64,000 nt of DNA from Photorhabdus cinerea (GCF_011189575.1 NZ_PUJW01000008.1:62001-126000), one strand, 5' to 3'; counted from the first letter of the stretch, positions 42,927-53,161 are shown. Notes: generated by a model not told the origin, from the sequence alone. Translations and numbers: made by a program.

Positions 42927-45251
42927 TCAGAATGCACGCTGGTATGGCATGATGCCAGACTGCAACATTTTCTGGCTACCCAGACTATGATTGTTACTTA
43001 AGCCTCTGAGTTCAAAGTTAAATGACCATTTGTCGTCATATTCGCTATTATCATCTTTCCAGCCAATTATCTTACGCTCATAGCCGACGTTAACTGCCCA
43101 GCAACAAGTGTTGTATTGCAAGCCCACTAACTGACTTGCTGGTTGCTGTTTCTTGGTATCATAGTAGTAAGAGCCAACTAAACCCCAGCGATCATTTAAC
43201 GGCCAGCTTGCAACTAAACCAATTTGAGAAATCCCTTGCTGGAAAGCTGGAGCATTTTTAGCTGTGGCTTGGATATAATCTCTGTCAACAAAACGATAGT
43301 TCAACTGCACAAGCCGGTCTGCATCACGGCGATATTCCAGTATTGTATTCCCCATCGTTACGCTGTCCAGACGGGTATCGTACTGTATACCGCCTTTCAA
43401 ACCCCAGGAATCATTAATTTTCCAGTAAGTATCACCTGCCCAGGTCATCATACCTGTTCTGTCTTTACTGTTAATGATATTTTCCTCACCGGTGCGTGGG
43501 CGTTCAAAGTAGTAGATTTGACCTAACGATAGGTTAAAACGTTCAACTAAACCCTCATCATAAATTCGGGTAGTGAGGCCGGTAGTCACTTGATTAGCAG
43601 ATGAAATGCGGTCTAGGCCACCATAAAAGCGATCTCGGAACAGGCCGGTATAGTCAGTTTGCAGTAAAGATGAATCGAAGTTGTTGATATTATCCTGATT
43701 CTTATACGGTACATACAGATACTGAACCTGCGGTTCTAGTGTTTGGGTGTAATCGTTGTTCAGATACATTGAACGTTCAAACACCATTTTGGCTTCACTT
43801 TTAAACTGTGGCAAAGTCCGATTAACAGATTCTTTATATTTAGTATTTTCACTGGCCTTGGGAATATCTTGCTGATAGTGGGTTGCCATCAGCTTAACTT
43901 CGTTATTGATACTTGCCCAACCATTGGAGAGTGGCAGATTAACTGATGGTTCCAAATGCCAACGGGTGGCTTCTGGGTTATTTTTACCTACGCTAGTGAA
44001 TTTTACTGCCTGACCATAAACACGCAGATCAAATGGCCCCAGATTGTTTTTATAATAATTCAGATCCAACTGTGGTTCGGCTCTGTAGGCTTTTCTGCTG
44101 GTATCTTTAGAAAAAATCTGGAACTGTTTAGTTGATAATGTGGCATTCCAATTTTGTTGAGCATATCCCAGGCTGAATTTCTGTGTGGCATAGCCGTCAG
44201 TGGTGGAACCATATTGAGAAGAGAAATCAGAAAAATATTCAGGATCACTGACCTTGGTATAGTTGATATTAAAACGCCATACTTGATCCATGACACCACT
44301 ATGATTCCAGTAAAATAACCAGCGATTATCACTCTCTCTGGTGGTACGTGTTCTCGCATTTTTATCTTTAATATACTGGTTGTCATTATTCAGCCAATCG
44401 AGAGCAAGCGTACCTGTACCTGCTTTAGTTAAGTAACGGAACTCATTATCCAGTTTTAAACCGCGTTGACTGATATAGTGAGGTGTAATCGTAGCATCAT
44501 AATTTGGTGCGATATTCCAGTAATAGGGCAGCAGAAATTCAACGCCGTCACTTTTGGAATAGCTGGCGTTAGGAATAAGAAAACCGGAGCGGCGTTTACT
44601 ACCGATCGGTAATTGAAGATATGGACTGTAAAATACCGGAACATTAACCACTCTGAAACGGGCATTCCATATTTCAGCCACTTCTTCTTCACGGTCGAGA
44701 ATGACTTCAGAGCCAACAACGCTCCAGCTATCATTACCCGGCAGGCAGGAAGTAAAAGTACCGTTATCCATAATGGTATAACGGTTTGCATCGCGTAACT
44801 TCATTTTATCTGCGATGCCGCGTCCCTGACGCCCGACCATCTGATAATCACCTTGATCAACATCTGTATCTTTATTATTTAAATTAGACCAGGCGCGTGG
44901 ACCTTTTAGAATAATTTGGGGATCATTGTAATGAACATTACCCGTTGCCGTAACGGTCCTTAATGGAACTTCATCTTCTGTTTGATCGAGTTGTACCTTA
45001 TCTGCGGTCAGCGTTTTATTGCCTTGTTTAATATTGACATTACCAATGAATTCAGCAGAGCGCGGATAATCTGCACGTGAATCATCTGCCAGAATATTGA
45101 CAGGTAATTGATTTAGATCGCCATTAATTATTGGCTGATCATAAACAGGTATACCCAGCATACATTGTGCTGCGAGATCAGCATGTGCATGCTGACTGTA
45201 AAGTGCGGCCCATACCGTTGTGGCCAGCAAAGTTGGATAACATTTCTTCAT
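42927..45251 (-). CDS. lptD: LPS-assembly outer-membrane protein LptD
   Basis: Beta-barrel that with LptE inserts lipopolysaccharide into the outer leaflet. 774 residues (E. coli 784). A signal peptide ends at about AHA|DL. The N-terminal jellyroll domain (about 50-170, LPVNILADDSRADYP) is followed by the barrel. The four disulfide cysteines are conserved: C30, the one in FTSCLPGNDSW, and the CC pair in YNTCCWAVNV. It is the first gene of the operon with surA, its own chaperone, and divergent from djlA. Confidence 0.98.
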   Translation of the reverse strand: MKKCYPTLLATTVWAALYSQHAHADLAAQCMLGIPVYDQPIINGDLNQLPVNILADDSRADYPRSAEFIGNVNIKQGNKTLTADKVQLDQTEDEVPLRTVTATGNVHYNDPQIILKGPRAWSNLNNKDTDVDQGDYQMVGRQGRGIADKMKLRDANRYTIMDNGTFTSCLPGNDSWSVVGSEVILDREEEVAEIWNARFRVVNVPVFYSPYLQLPIGSKRRSGFLIPNASYSKSDGVEFLLPYYWNIAPNYDATITPHYISQRGLKLDNEFRYLTKAGTGTLALDWLNNDNQYIKDKNARTRTTRESDNRWLFYWNHSGVMDQVWRFNINYTKVSDPEYFSDFSSQYGSTTDGYATQKFSLGYAQQNWNATLSTKQFQIFSKDTSRKAYRAEPQLDLNYYKNNLGPFDLRVYGQAVKFTSVGKNNPEATRWHLEPSVNLPLSNGWASINNEVKLMATHYQQDIPKASENTKYKESVNRTLPQFKSEAKMVFERSMYLNNDYTQTLEPQVQYLYVPYKNQDNINNFDSSLLQTDYTGLFRDRFYGGLDRISSANQVTTGLTTRIYDEGLVERFNLSLGQIYYFERPRTGEENIINSKDRTGMMTWAGDTYWKINDSWGLKGGIQYDTRLDSVTMGNTILEYRRDADRLVQLNYRFVDRDYIQATAKNAPAFQQGISQIGLVASWPLNDRWGLVGSYYYDTKKQQPASQLVGLQYNTCCWAVNVGYERKIIGWKDDNSEYDDKWSFNFELRGLSNNHSLGSQKMLQSGIMPYQRAF

Positions 45252-45434
45252 AGATATTTATGCGGTTCCGTCATCAGTGGCATTGTGCCGGCAAACCTCA
45301 AGAGACTAGCGCACTCAATGAATATGCGCCAGTGTAAAGTCACACCTTTACTTATCTTGCCGTTAGGCACGGAGCTGAATGAATAGTATGATAATGCAAA
45401 ACTACACTCAGGGCATTGATGAATTGAGGAGTAT

Positions 45435-46253
45435 ATGCATTATTGGGGAAAACTGATTGGGCTGATCTTTGGTGTTACGTCTGGAGCCGGTTTCTGGGGT
45501 ATTGTCATTGGTTTATTTATCGGTCATATGTTTGATAGGGCCAGTGTACGCAGAAGCCAGGGGTTTTTTGCAAATAATCAGTCCCGTCAGATGCTGTTTT
45601 TCAGCAGTACTTTTCAAGTGATGGGGCATATAACTAAATCAAAAGGACGGGTAACTGAAACGGATATCCAGCTTGCCAGCCGGTTAATGGACCGAATGCA
45701 ACTTCACGGGCAAGCCCGAATAGCGGCCCAGCAAGCTTTTCGTGAGGGTAAAGAACCCAATTTTCCTTTGCGTGAGACATTGAGACAATTACGTCGTGCC
45801 TGTTTTGGTCGGTCTGATTTAGTTCGGATGTTTTTAGAAATTCAGTTACAGGCTGCATTTTCTGATGGTCAGTTGCATCCGAATGAGAGGAAAGTACTGT
45901 TTATCATAGCTGATGAGCTTGGGATCTCTCGTCACCAGTTTGAACAATTCCTTGCCATGATGGAAGGTGGCCGCAATTTCGGTGGTGGTGAAGAGTGGCA
46001 ACAACAGTATGACGGCTATAGGAGAGCAACTCAGGGGCCAACATTGGCAGATGCCTGTAAGGTACTCGGTGTAGGTGAAAATGATGATGCGACGATAATC
46101 AAACGTGCCTATCGTAAATTGATGAGTGAGCATCATCCAGATAAGTTAGTGGCAAAAGGTTTACCACCGGAAATGATGGAAATTGCTAAACAAAAAGCCC
46201 AGTCAATTCAGGCTGCGTATGATCTTATTAAAAAAGAAAAAGGTTTTAAGTAG
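45435..46253 (+). CDS. djlA: Membrane-anchored DnaJ-like co-chaperone DjlA
   Basis: Type III membrane J-protein that works with DnaK (11795) in envelope signalling. 272 residues. One glycine-rich membrane segment is at about 6-30 (LIGLIFGVTSGAGFWGIVIG), then a TerB-like central region, and a C-terminal J domain (about 206-272) with the HPD in SEHHPDKLVAKG. GAGGAG precedes the ATG. It is in the conserved position opposite lptD. Confidence 0.97.
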   Translation: MHYWGKLIGLIFGVTSGAGFWGIVIGLFIGHMFDRASVRRSQGFFANNQSRQMLFFSSTFQVMGHITKSKGRVTETDIQLASRLMDRMQLHGQARIAAQQAFREGKEPNFPLRETLRQLRRACFGRSDLVRMFLEIQLQAAFSDGQLHPNERKVLFIIADELGISRHQFEQFLAMMEGGRNFGGGEEWQQQYDGYRRATQGPTLADACKVLGVGENDDATIIKRAYRKLMSEHHPDKLVAKGLPPEMMEIAKQKAQSIQAAYDLIKKEKGFK

Positions 46254-46288
46254 TCAATTTTTCTTTTTAAAAAACATTTTATTAAATG

Positions 46289-46312
46289 CATAGGGGAATA
46301 AAGTCCCCTATG
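46289..46312 (+). terminator. Hairpin after djlA
   Basis: 9-bp perfect stem CATAGGGGA (46289-46297) with TCCCCTATG (46304-46312), loop 6 bases, no T-run on the plus strand. It is 35 bases after the djlA stop. Confidence 0.5.
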
Positions 46313-46394
46313 ATCATTGAGTTTATTTCTTATTTCTCTAAAATATTAGAAAATTTTATGATTTATTGGCTTTAACTAAAGAGGGATGCAAAAA

Positions 46395-46487
46395 ATGGCA
46401 AATATCCGTATTCTCTTGGGAGGGTTCGGCGTGGCTTTGTGCTTGATATTGGCTTCATTAGATTCGATTACTGTATTTGTCAACTGA
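46395..46487 (+). CDS. Candidate 30-residue single-span membrane peptide
   Basis: ATG at 46395 has AGAGGGA 8-9 bases upstream. The product is MANIRILLGGFGVALCLILA, then SLDSITVFVN, ending at TGA 46485-46487, directly against the convergent rluA stop. It has one hydrophobic stretch of about 20 residues with a positive residue (R5) before it, as in small inner-membrane proteins. No family is recognised. A ribosome site plus a hydrophobic frame in an otherwise empty 230-base gap is suggestive, but chance is possible for so short a frame. Confidence 0.4.
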   Translation: MANIRILLGGFGVALCLILASLDSITVFVN

Positions 46488-47138
46488 TTAAAAATCGGCT
46501 GTGCACTGAAAATGCATTGGAGTTCCATAGGCCGGATGGGTGATATATAGCTCCTGTGCATGTAATTGCAGGCGAGGTGCCATTGCTCTTGCCTGCTGAT
46601 GAGCATAAAACCGGTCTCCCAGAATCGGGTGCTCAAGTGCCAGCATGTGTACCCTGAGCTGATGTGAACGACCTGTTATTGGCGAGAGTTTCACCCTGGT
46701 GGCTTGATCTTCGTAAGCGAGTACTTCATATTCAGTCTGCGCTGATTTTCCGGTTTCAAAACAAACTTTCTGCTTTGGTCGGTTTGGCCAGTCACAAATC
46801 AGAGGGAGATCAACTATGCCGGTTTCCGGTTTCAGACATCCCCAAACGCGTGCAATATAAGTTTTTTTCGGTTCCCGTTCACGGAACTGGCGCTTCAGTT
46901 CACGTTCTGCATTTTTGGTCAATGCAACTACCATTACGCCGCTGGTTGCCATATCCAGCCGGTGAACAGATTCCGCAGCCGGAAACTGTTGCTGTATCCG
47001 AGTCATAATGCTGTCTTTGTGTTCCTCAGCCCGTCCGGGAACAGAGAGCAGTCCACTGGGTTTATTGACCACAATGATATGCTGATCCTGATAGAGCACA
47101 TGTAGCCAGGGATCGGTGGGTGGGTTATAAGCTTCCAT
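46488..47138 (-). CDS. rluA: Dual-specificity pseudouridine synthase RluA
   Basis: Makes pseudouridine 746 in 23S rRNA and 32 in several tRNAs. 216 residues from the ATG at 47138, which has GGAG 7 bases upstream; the frame is open 11 codons further. The catalytic aspartate is in ESVHRLDMATSG, with VVNKPSGLLSVPGR before it and PITGRSHQLRVHM after. It lies between djlA and rapA, as in E. coli. Confidence 0.97.
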   Translation of the reverse strand: MEAYNPPTDPWLHVLYQDQHIIVVNKPSGLLSVPGRAEEHKDSIMTRIQQQFPAAESVHRLDMATSGVMVVALTKNAERELKRQFREREPKKTYIARVWGCLKPETGIVDLPLICDWPNRPKQKVCFETGKSAQTEYEVLAYEDQATRVKLSPITGRSHQLRVHMLALEHPILGDRFYAHQQARAMAPRLQLHAQELYITHPAYGTPMHFQCTADF

Positions 47139-47249
47139 TGAGACTCCGGTAAAAGACAGTATCTTGCTCATTGAAATCAGGGTATCAGGGAAAATGCGGG
47201 AATGGCGTTCATTCCATCCCGCACTAAATCCGAGTATCTCTAATTTTTC

Positions 47250-50156
47250 TTACTGATGTGTAACAACAACAAGGCGGATTGCATCTAGACGCCAGCTTGC
47301 CTGATTCAGGTTAAGCAGTAACTGTTGGCGATTGGATTCAATTGCTTCCAATTCATCATCACGAATATTTGGATTGACTGCCTTCAGCGCTTCCAGACGG
47401 GAAAGTTCAGCAGTGAGGTTTTCATCAGCTTCCTTCTTCGCCTGTTCGATTAATGATTGAGCCTGTGTTTCTATTAAACCTTCTGCTTGTTGCAAAATAG
47501 CGTGAACTTCTTTTTGCACGGCATTAACCAGCTTACTCGCGGTATGGCGGTTTACTGCATTAAGCTGGCGGTTAAAACTCTCAAATTCTACTTGACCAGC
47601 CAGATTGTTGCCTTTCAAATCCATCAGTATCCGCAGTGGGGTTGGGGGAAGGAAACGGGTCAATTGTAGATGTTTTGGTGCTTGAGCTTCAACCACATAA
47701 ATTAGCTCTACCAACAGCGTTCCAACGGGTAATGCTTTATTTTTTAAAAGAGAGACAGCACAGCTACCGGTATCACCAGACAAGATCAAGTCTAACCCAT
47801 TACGGATAATCGGGTGTTCCCAACTGATAAACTGGGCATCTTCACGAGACAGCGCCTGCTCCCGATCAAATGTAATAGTACAGCCATCTTGTGGCAGCCC
47901 TGGGAAATCCGGGACCAGCATATGATCAGAGGGTGTTAACACTATCATGTTGTCACTGCGATCTTCCTGATTGATACCAACGATATCAAACAAGTTGAGA
48001 GAAAAGCTCACCAACTCCGTATCATTGTCATACTCTGAAATTTTTTCTGCCAACTGCAAACCATGCTCTCCACCATTGGAATTCATTTCCAGCAGTCGGT
48101 CACGACCTTGTTCTAATTGCTGTTTGAGTTGTTCATGTTGTTGGCGGCATTGATCAATAAATTCATCAAATTTTTCCTGCTCATTCGGCTTGGCAAGGTA
48201 GTTCAGCAGAGTTTCATAATAGTGATCGTAAATAGTACGGCCTGTCGGACAGGTGTGCTCGAATGCATCCAGACCTTCGTGATACCAGCGGATCAAGACA
48301 GCTTGGGCGGTATTCTCCAGATATGGCACATTGATCTGGATATCACGGCTTTGGCCGATACGATCCAAACGTCCGATACGCTGTTCCAGTAAATCTGGGT
48401 TGAATGGTAAATCGAACATGACTAACTGGTTGGCGAACTGGAAGTTGCGACCTTCTGAGCCAATTTCGGAACACAGTAGCACCTGAGCACCATCCTCTTC
48501 AGAAGCAAAATAGGCGGCGGAACGGTCACGTTCAATCAATGATAATCCTTCATGGAAAACAGCGCTACGAATACCTTCGCGTTCACGCAATACTTGTTCC
48601 AGTTGCAGAGCAGTGGTTGCTTTAGCACAAATTACCAGTACTTTTTCATCACGATTTGCCATCAGGAAACCAAGTAACCACTCTACACGAGGATCAAAGT
48701 TCCACCAGGTGGCGTTTTCGCCTTCAAATTCCTGATAGATTTGCTCTGGGTAAAGCATATCCTTGGCGCGAGATTCCAGCGATTTTTTAGCACCCATAAT
48801 GTCGGAGACTTTAATGGCTGTTTGATATTGTGTTGGCAAGGGCAATTTTATCTGATGTAGTTCCCGATGAGGGAAACCTTTCACGCCATTACGGGTATTA
48901 CGGAATAGAATACGGCTGGTACCGTGGCGATCCATCAGCATGGAAATCAATTCGCGGCGTGCAGTTTCACTATCATCACCGTTGCTGTTGGCTGCTTTCA
49001 GCAGAGGTTCAATATCTTGTTCACTGATCAGCTCACCCATTAGATTTAATTGGTCATTATTGAGCTGTTCACCTGATAACAGCAAAGTGACAGCATCAGC
49101 AACCGAGCGGTATTTTTGTTGTTCGTCAATAAAAACCTGATAATCATGAAAACGGCTTGGATCAAGCAAGCGCAGGCGGGCAAAATGGCTTTCCTGCCCT
49201 AATTGCTCCGGGGTTGCAGTTAACAGCAGCACACCAGGGATCTGTTCAGCCAATTGCTCAATGACCTGATATTCACGGCTTGGTGCATCTTCACTCCAGG
49301 CCAGATGATGAGCTTCATCCACCACCATAAGATCCCAACTGGCTTCAAGCATATGCTCAAAACGCTGTTTATTGCGGCGGACAAAATCCAGTGAGCAAAG
49401 TACCAATTGTTCTGTTTCAAATGGATTATCACTGTCGTGTCGTGCTTCGGTATAGCGGCTGTCATCAAACAGGGCAAAGCGTAAATTGAAACGGCGTAGC
49501 ATTTCGACCAGCCATTGATGTTGAAGGCTGTCTGGCACAATAATCAGAATACGTTCAGCACGACCAGCCATCAATTGCTGGTGGATGATCATCCCGGCTT
49601 CGATGGTTTTACCTAAGCCAACTTCATCAGCCAGCAGCACCCTTGGAGCATAGCGTTTGCCTACTTCGTTAGCGATATGGAGCTGATGAGGGATCAGGCT
49701 TGCGCGAATACCGCGCAGACCGCTTTCAGCAAGTTTAAATTGCTCGCTTTGATATTTACGGGCACGAAAGCGCAGGGCAAAGCGATCCATCCGATCAATC
49801 TGACCAGCAAACAGGCGATCCTGTGGTTTGTTGAAGGTGAGTTTACTGTCGAGGAATACTTCGCGCAGAGTGACATTTTCTTCCAGGGTATCAAGGCGTG
49901 TACCTGTATAAATAAGTAGGCCATTTTCTTGTTGGACTTCATCTACTTTGAGTTGCCAGCCTTCGTGGCTGGTGACAACATCCCCTGAGTTAAACATCAC
50001 ACGGGTAATAGGGGAATCATTGCGAGCATAAAGGCGGTTTTCTCCGCTGGCAGGAAAAAGCAAAGTGACCATTCGTGCGTCCAATGCAACAACGGTTCCC
50101 AATCCAAGTTCGCTTTCTGTATCGCTGATCCAGCGTTGACCGAGGGTAAATGGCAT
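47250..50156 (-). CDS. rapA: RNA polymerase-associated ATPase RapA (HepA)
   Basis: Swi2/Snf2-type ATPase that recycles stalled RNA polymerase. 968 residues from the ATG at 50156 (MPFTLGQRWISDTESELG), identical in length to E. coli; the frame is open 40 codons further. Tandem Tudor-like N-terminus; Walker A LLADEVGLGKTIEAGM; DEAH in VVDEAHHLAWS; helicase C-lobe with SEIGSEGRNFQFA and EQRIGRLDRIGQ. The polB wreck lies upstream. Confidence 0.98.
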   Translation of the reverse strand: MPFTLGQRWISDTESELGLGTVVALDARMVTLLFPASGENRLYARNDSPITRVMFNSGDVVTSHEGWQLKVDEVQQENGLLIYTGTRLDTLEENVTLREVFLDSKLTFNKPQDRLFAGQIDRMDRFALRFRARKYQSEQFKLAESGLRGIRASLIPHQLHIANEVGKRYAPRVLLADEVGLGKTIEAGMIIHQQLMAGRAERILIIVPDSLQHQWLVEMLRRFNLRFALFDDSRYTEARHDSDNPFETEQLVLCSLDFVRRNKQRFEHMLEASWDLMVVDEAHHLAWSEDAPSREYQVIEQLAEQIPGVLLLTATPEQLGQESHFARLRLLDPSRFHDYQVFIDEQQKYRSVADAVTLLLSGEQLNNDQLNLMGELISEQDIEPLLKAANSNGDDSETARRELISMLMDRHGTSRILFRNTRNGVKGFPHRELHQIKLPLPTQYQTAIKVSDIMGAKKSLESRAKDMLYPEQIYQEFEGENATWWNFDPRVEWLLGFLMANRDEKVLVICAKATTALQLEQVLREREGIRSAVFHEGLSLIERDRSAAYFASEEDGAQVLLCSEIGSEGRNFQFANQLVMFDLPFNPDLLEQRIGRLDRIGQSRDIQINVPYLENTAQAVLIRWYHEGLDAFEHTCPTGRTIYDHYYETLLNYLAKPNEQEKFDEFIDQCRQQHEQLKQQLEQGRDRLLEMNSNGGEHGLQLAEKISEYDNDTELVSFSLNLFDIVGINQEDRSDNMIVLTPSDHMLVPDFPGLPQDGCTITFDREQALSREDAQFISWEHPIIRNGLDLILSGDTGSCAVSLLKNKALPVGTLLVELIYVVEAQAPKHLQLTRFLPPTPLRILMDLKGNNLAGQVEFESFNRQLNAVNRHTASKLVNAVQKEVHAILQQAEGLIETQAQSLIEQAKKEADENLTAELSRLEALKAVNPNIRDDELEAIESNRQQLLLNLNQASWRLDAIRLVVVTHQ

Positions 50157-50352
50157 AAATTTTGACTCAGTTTCTGTTAGATAAATGTTATTGAAGGTGA
50201 AGGACGACAGCTTTTTATTTGATCTAACGGAGATAATGGGCAGATAGCAAAGATGCCCCGTCAATCCCCTTATCACTCGTTAAAGGGGCGATATGTTAAT
50301 GGAAGCAAAGCCAGTCGTCACCTGCAAAAAATAGTAATTAACTAAATAGTGA

Positions 50353-50814
50353 TTAGCTAAAAGGCATGACTATCTGTTTGGTGAACAAAGTTGTAAAATT
50401 ATCCTGTAAAATTGACAGGATAGCATCAGCGATAGGCTGAATTTGTTTATTGATATAGTGATCATAATCTGGTGATGAATGCAGGTTTTCCAATGGTTCT
50501 GGCCCGGATTGCGTCATGACATATTCTATCCAGCCACCATTTTATACTGCAAAGGCCGGTTATGTTACAGATTATATTCATCTGCTAGCCTTGCCGCTCT
50601 TACATGTGGCGGTACATTACGCTGATAGTCAGACAGTTTATGGCGCAACCTTTTACGGTAGATTAGTTTATCATCAAATTTTCCTTCTAGGGTACTGGTA
50701 ATATAGCGACGAATAAATTCCCGATAAGGTTGCTGATGAAAAATCAGTGAATACAGTTGCTTCTGGAAATCTTGCGCCAGAGGCGTCCAGTCGGTGCGGA
50801 CGGTTTCCCTGCCC
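50353..50814 (-). pseudogene. polB: C-terminal wreck of DNA polymerase II (polB)
   Basis: On the minus strand from about 50814 the reading RTDWTPLAQDFQKQLY, YRKRLRHKLSDYQRNVPPHV and RAARLADEYN matches the C-terminal region of E. coli PolB. A stop follows, then, in a shifted frame, SGPEPLENLHSSPDYDHY and INKQIQPIADAILSILQDNF to a stop at 50353. Only about 150 of 783 codons remain, with a nonsense codon and frameshift, so no polymerase can be made. The position between rapA and the thi genes matches E. coli, where polB is next to rapA. Confidence 0.88.
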
Positions 50815-50856
50815 TTTATATATCATTTATTCTGATAGCGATGGCATTAGTAACGA

Positions 50857-51564
50857 CTAATTAGAATCGACCTTCCTACCCAAAATAGTCGCTTCAGGAA
50901 CAGCGCCGGCAACCAGTGCATTTGTTAATCCGTCATAATGAATATTGCCATCAACAACTAATAAAGCGCGGTCAGCTATATGGGCGGCATCATCCAGATT
51001 ATGTGAAACCATCAGCAAAGTAAGTTGGCGTTCATTGCAAACTTGCTCCAGCAATACCAGCATTTCATTACGCAGTGCTGGATCAAGAGCAGAAAAGGGC
51101 TCATCAAGTAACAGAATTGGCTGCTGGCGCACTAAACAACGCGCTAATGCTGCCCGCTGTCGTTGTCCACCAGAAAGTTGAGCAGGCAAACGAGTAAGGC
51201 AATCTTCCAACGAAACTTGGGAGACTATTTGCTGTAACGTCTGTTTCTGTTTGCTATTAAGACGTAGTCCGGGATGTAATCCCAACCCAATATTCTGTTC
51301 AATCGTTAGATGAGAGAAGAGGTTATTTTCTTGAAATAACATGGATACGGGGCGCTGAGAAGGTGGCGTATTGGTGTGATTTTCCCCATTCAGCCATAGA
51401 GAGCCTTTTTCTGCTGTTTGAAAACCGGCGATCAGATTCAGTAATGTGCTTTTACCTGCTCCACTGGGCCCAAGAATGGCGATACGCTCCCCAGCCTGAA
51501 TCTGCAAGTCAAACAGCATCACCAGATGTTCATAGGTGTAAGTCAGATTCTCAAGTTTAAGCAT
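50857..51564 (-). CDS. thiQ: Thiamine ABC transporter ATP-binding protein ThiQ
   Basis: Drives import of thiamine and its phosphates. 235 residues from the ATG at 51564 (MLKLENLTYTYEHL). Walker A GPSGAGKST at 32-40, signature LSGGQRQRAALARCL, Walker B ILLLDEPFSALD and switch His in LLMVSHNL. The start overlaps thiP by 8 bases. It is the last gene of the riboswitch-controlled thiBPQ operon. Confidence 0.97.
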   Translation of the reverse strand: MLKLENLTYTYEHLVMLFDLQIQAGERIAILGPSGAGKSTLLNLIAGFQTAEKGSLWLNGENHTNTPPSQRPVSMLFQENNLFSHLTIEQNIGLGLHPGLRLNSKQKQTLQQIVSQVSLEDCLTRLPAQLSGGQRQRAALARCLVRQQPILLLDEPFSALDPALRNEMLVLLEQVCNERQLTLLMVSHNLDDAAHIADRALLVVDGNIHYDGLTNALVAGAVPEATILGRKVDSN

Positions 51565-53161
51565 TACGTCGTCCTGGTAAGCGTTCAAGTAAACTAAACA
51601 GCATAAAACATAATAATAACAGCAATAAGGCGGTGACTGCGCCATCTTGACTACGGTAAGCCCCTATTTGTTGGTACAGATAGAAGGGCAGTGTACGGAA
51701 ATCTTCATTACCAAACAGCGCAACAATGCCAAAATCACCAATCGAGAGGACGCAGGCAAAGGCTAAAGCTTGTGCCAGCGGGATTTTCAGGGCTTTTAGT
51801 TCAATCCAGCGCAGTCGGTTAATTCCTTGAATATTCAGGGATCGACACAGAGGGTTATAGCGGGCTGCCAAATCTTTCATCGGATTGTCTAGAACTTTCA
51901 GTGCATAAGGGATTGCCATCAGCGAGTTAGTTAAAATCACCAGACCATAGGGCGAACGAGGCAAGCCAACGGTGTCGTTAAGCAACAGAAAGACCCCAGT
52001 TGCTAGCACGATGCCGGGCATAGCCAAGATCAACAAGCCGCTCATTTCCATCGCTTGTCCCCAACGGGGGGAATGACGCAGGTATAGCTCGCGGCTGCTC
52101 CACAGCAGCATCATAGTGAACAAAACACACAGAAACCCTGCGCCTAAAGCAATGACGATTGATGTGATAAATGTCTGCCACAATGCAGGCTGGCGTAATA
52201 CGTTAAATATCCCACTATTTAGACCATCCACGACGACAGCTAGTAATGGTGGTACCAGCAGTAATAAGGCCGCGATAATTAACAGGCTATCACAGATTTT
52301 TCTCGGCAAAGTATCTTGTGGATTACGCCATTGCTGTTGGTTACTATAGCCGACAGACAGAGCGCTGTTAAGCTTCTGGCTGAGGAGCACAAGGCCAAGG
52401 CAACAGGTAAGCTGAATCAAGGCTAGCAAAGCAGCACGGTTAAGATCGTAGTCATAGCTTAGCGCCTGATAGATTGCCAGTTCGACAGTTGTTGCAGCAG
52501 GGCCGCCACCTAAAGCAAGTACAGTGGCAAAACTGGCGAAACAGAGCATAAAAATCAGTGCACCAGTTGGCAGGATCTGGCGGCGCAGATAAGGCCATTC
52601 AACAAAACGGAAATGTTGCCATTCATTCATACCTAACTGAGCCGCTAGCTGCCGTTGTTCCACCGTAATGTTTTCCAGTGATTGCAGTAAAAGTCGTGTT
52701 GCCAGTGGCATATTAAAAAAGATATGTGCCAGCAAAATCCCTTGTAAACCATAAGGTGTGAAATGGTAATCAATGCCGATCCATTCGCAGAACTGCGCCA
52801 GCCAGCCGACTTTGCCATAGACAGTCAGAATGCCAAACAAAGCGACTAGTACGGGTAAAACCAGTGTCATAGCACACAGGCGCAGAAACAAGGTTCGGCC
52901 TGGAAAATGGCGTCGGTAAAGCGCTCTGGAAAGAAAAATAGCCGGAATAACAGAAAACAGCGCTGATAAAAAAGCCTGCCAGAATGTAAAACGTACGACA
53001 TGCCACAAATAGCTATCTTCTGTCAGTAGGTGCCAGCTACCTTCAGGTGCGTTAAACCAAAGTGTACCGAACGCCAGCAAGGCGACCAACAGTAAAAGAC
53101 CGGAGGCGATAGCCCCCGGCAGCAGCCATCCGGCAATTAGTGGCTGACAGCGCTTTGCCAT
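51557..53161 (-). CDS. thiP: Thiamine ABC transporter permease ThiP
   Basis: Inner-membrane permease, 534 residues, with two homologous permease halves and about 12 helices. EAA-type coupling loops include LAAQLGMNEWQHFRFVEWP in the first half and a second one near CRSLNIQGINRLRWIEL. MAKRCQPLIAGW at 53161 fits the E. coli start; ATG at 53173 would add four residues. It overlaps thiB by 25 bases and thiQ by 8. Confidence 0.97.
   Translation of the reverse strand: MAKRCQPLIAGWLLPGAIASGLLLLVALLAFGTLWFNAPEGSWHLLTEDSYLWHVVRFTFWQAFLSALFSVIPAIFLSRALYRRHFPGRTLFLRLCAMTLVLPVLVALFGILTVYGKVGWLAQFCEWIGIDYHFTPYGLQGILLAHIFFNMPLATRLLLQSLENITVEQRQLAAQLGMNEWQHFRFVEWPYLRRQILPTGALIFMLCFASFATVLALGGGPAATTVELAIYQALSYDYDLNRAALLALIQLTCCLGLVLLSQKLNSALSVGYSNQQQWRNPQDTLPRKICDSLLIIAALLLLVPPLLAVVVDGLNSGIFNVLRQPALWQTFITSIVIALGAGFLCVLFTMMLLWSSRELYLRHSPRWGQAMEMSGLLILAMPGIVLATGVFLLLNDTVGLPRSPYGLVILTNSLMAIPYALKVLDNPMKDLAARYNPLCRSLNIQGINRLRWIELKALKIPLAQALAFACVLSIGDFGIVALFGNEDFRTLPFYLYQQIGAYRSQDGAVTALLLLLLCFMLFSLLERLPGRRNA

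Noticed and set aside
45252..45434. Sigma-E promoter for lptD in the lptD-djlA spacer
   Set aside because: One is expected from E. coli, but no GGAACTT-N16-TCAAA match could be seen on the minus strand.
50516..50701. 61-codon plus-strand frame between rapA and thiQ
   Set aside because: It is the antisense shadow of the polB remnant, whose minus-strand translation matches PolB.
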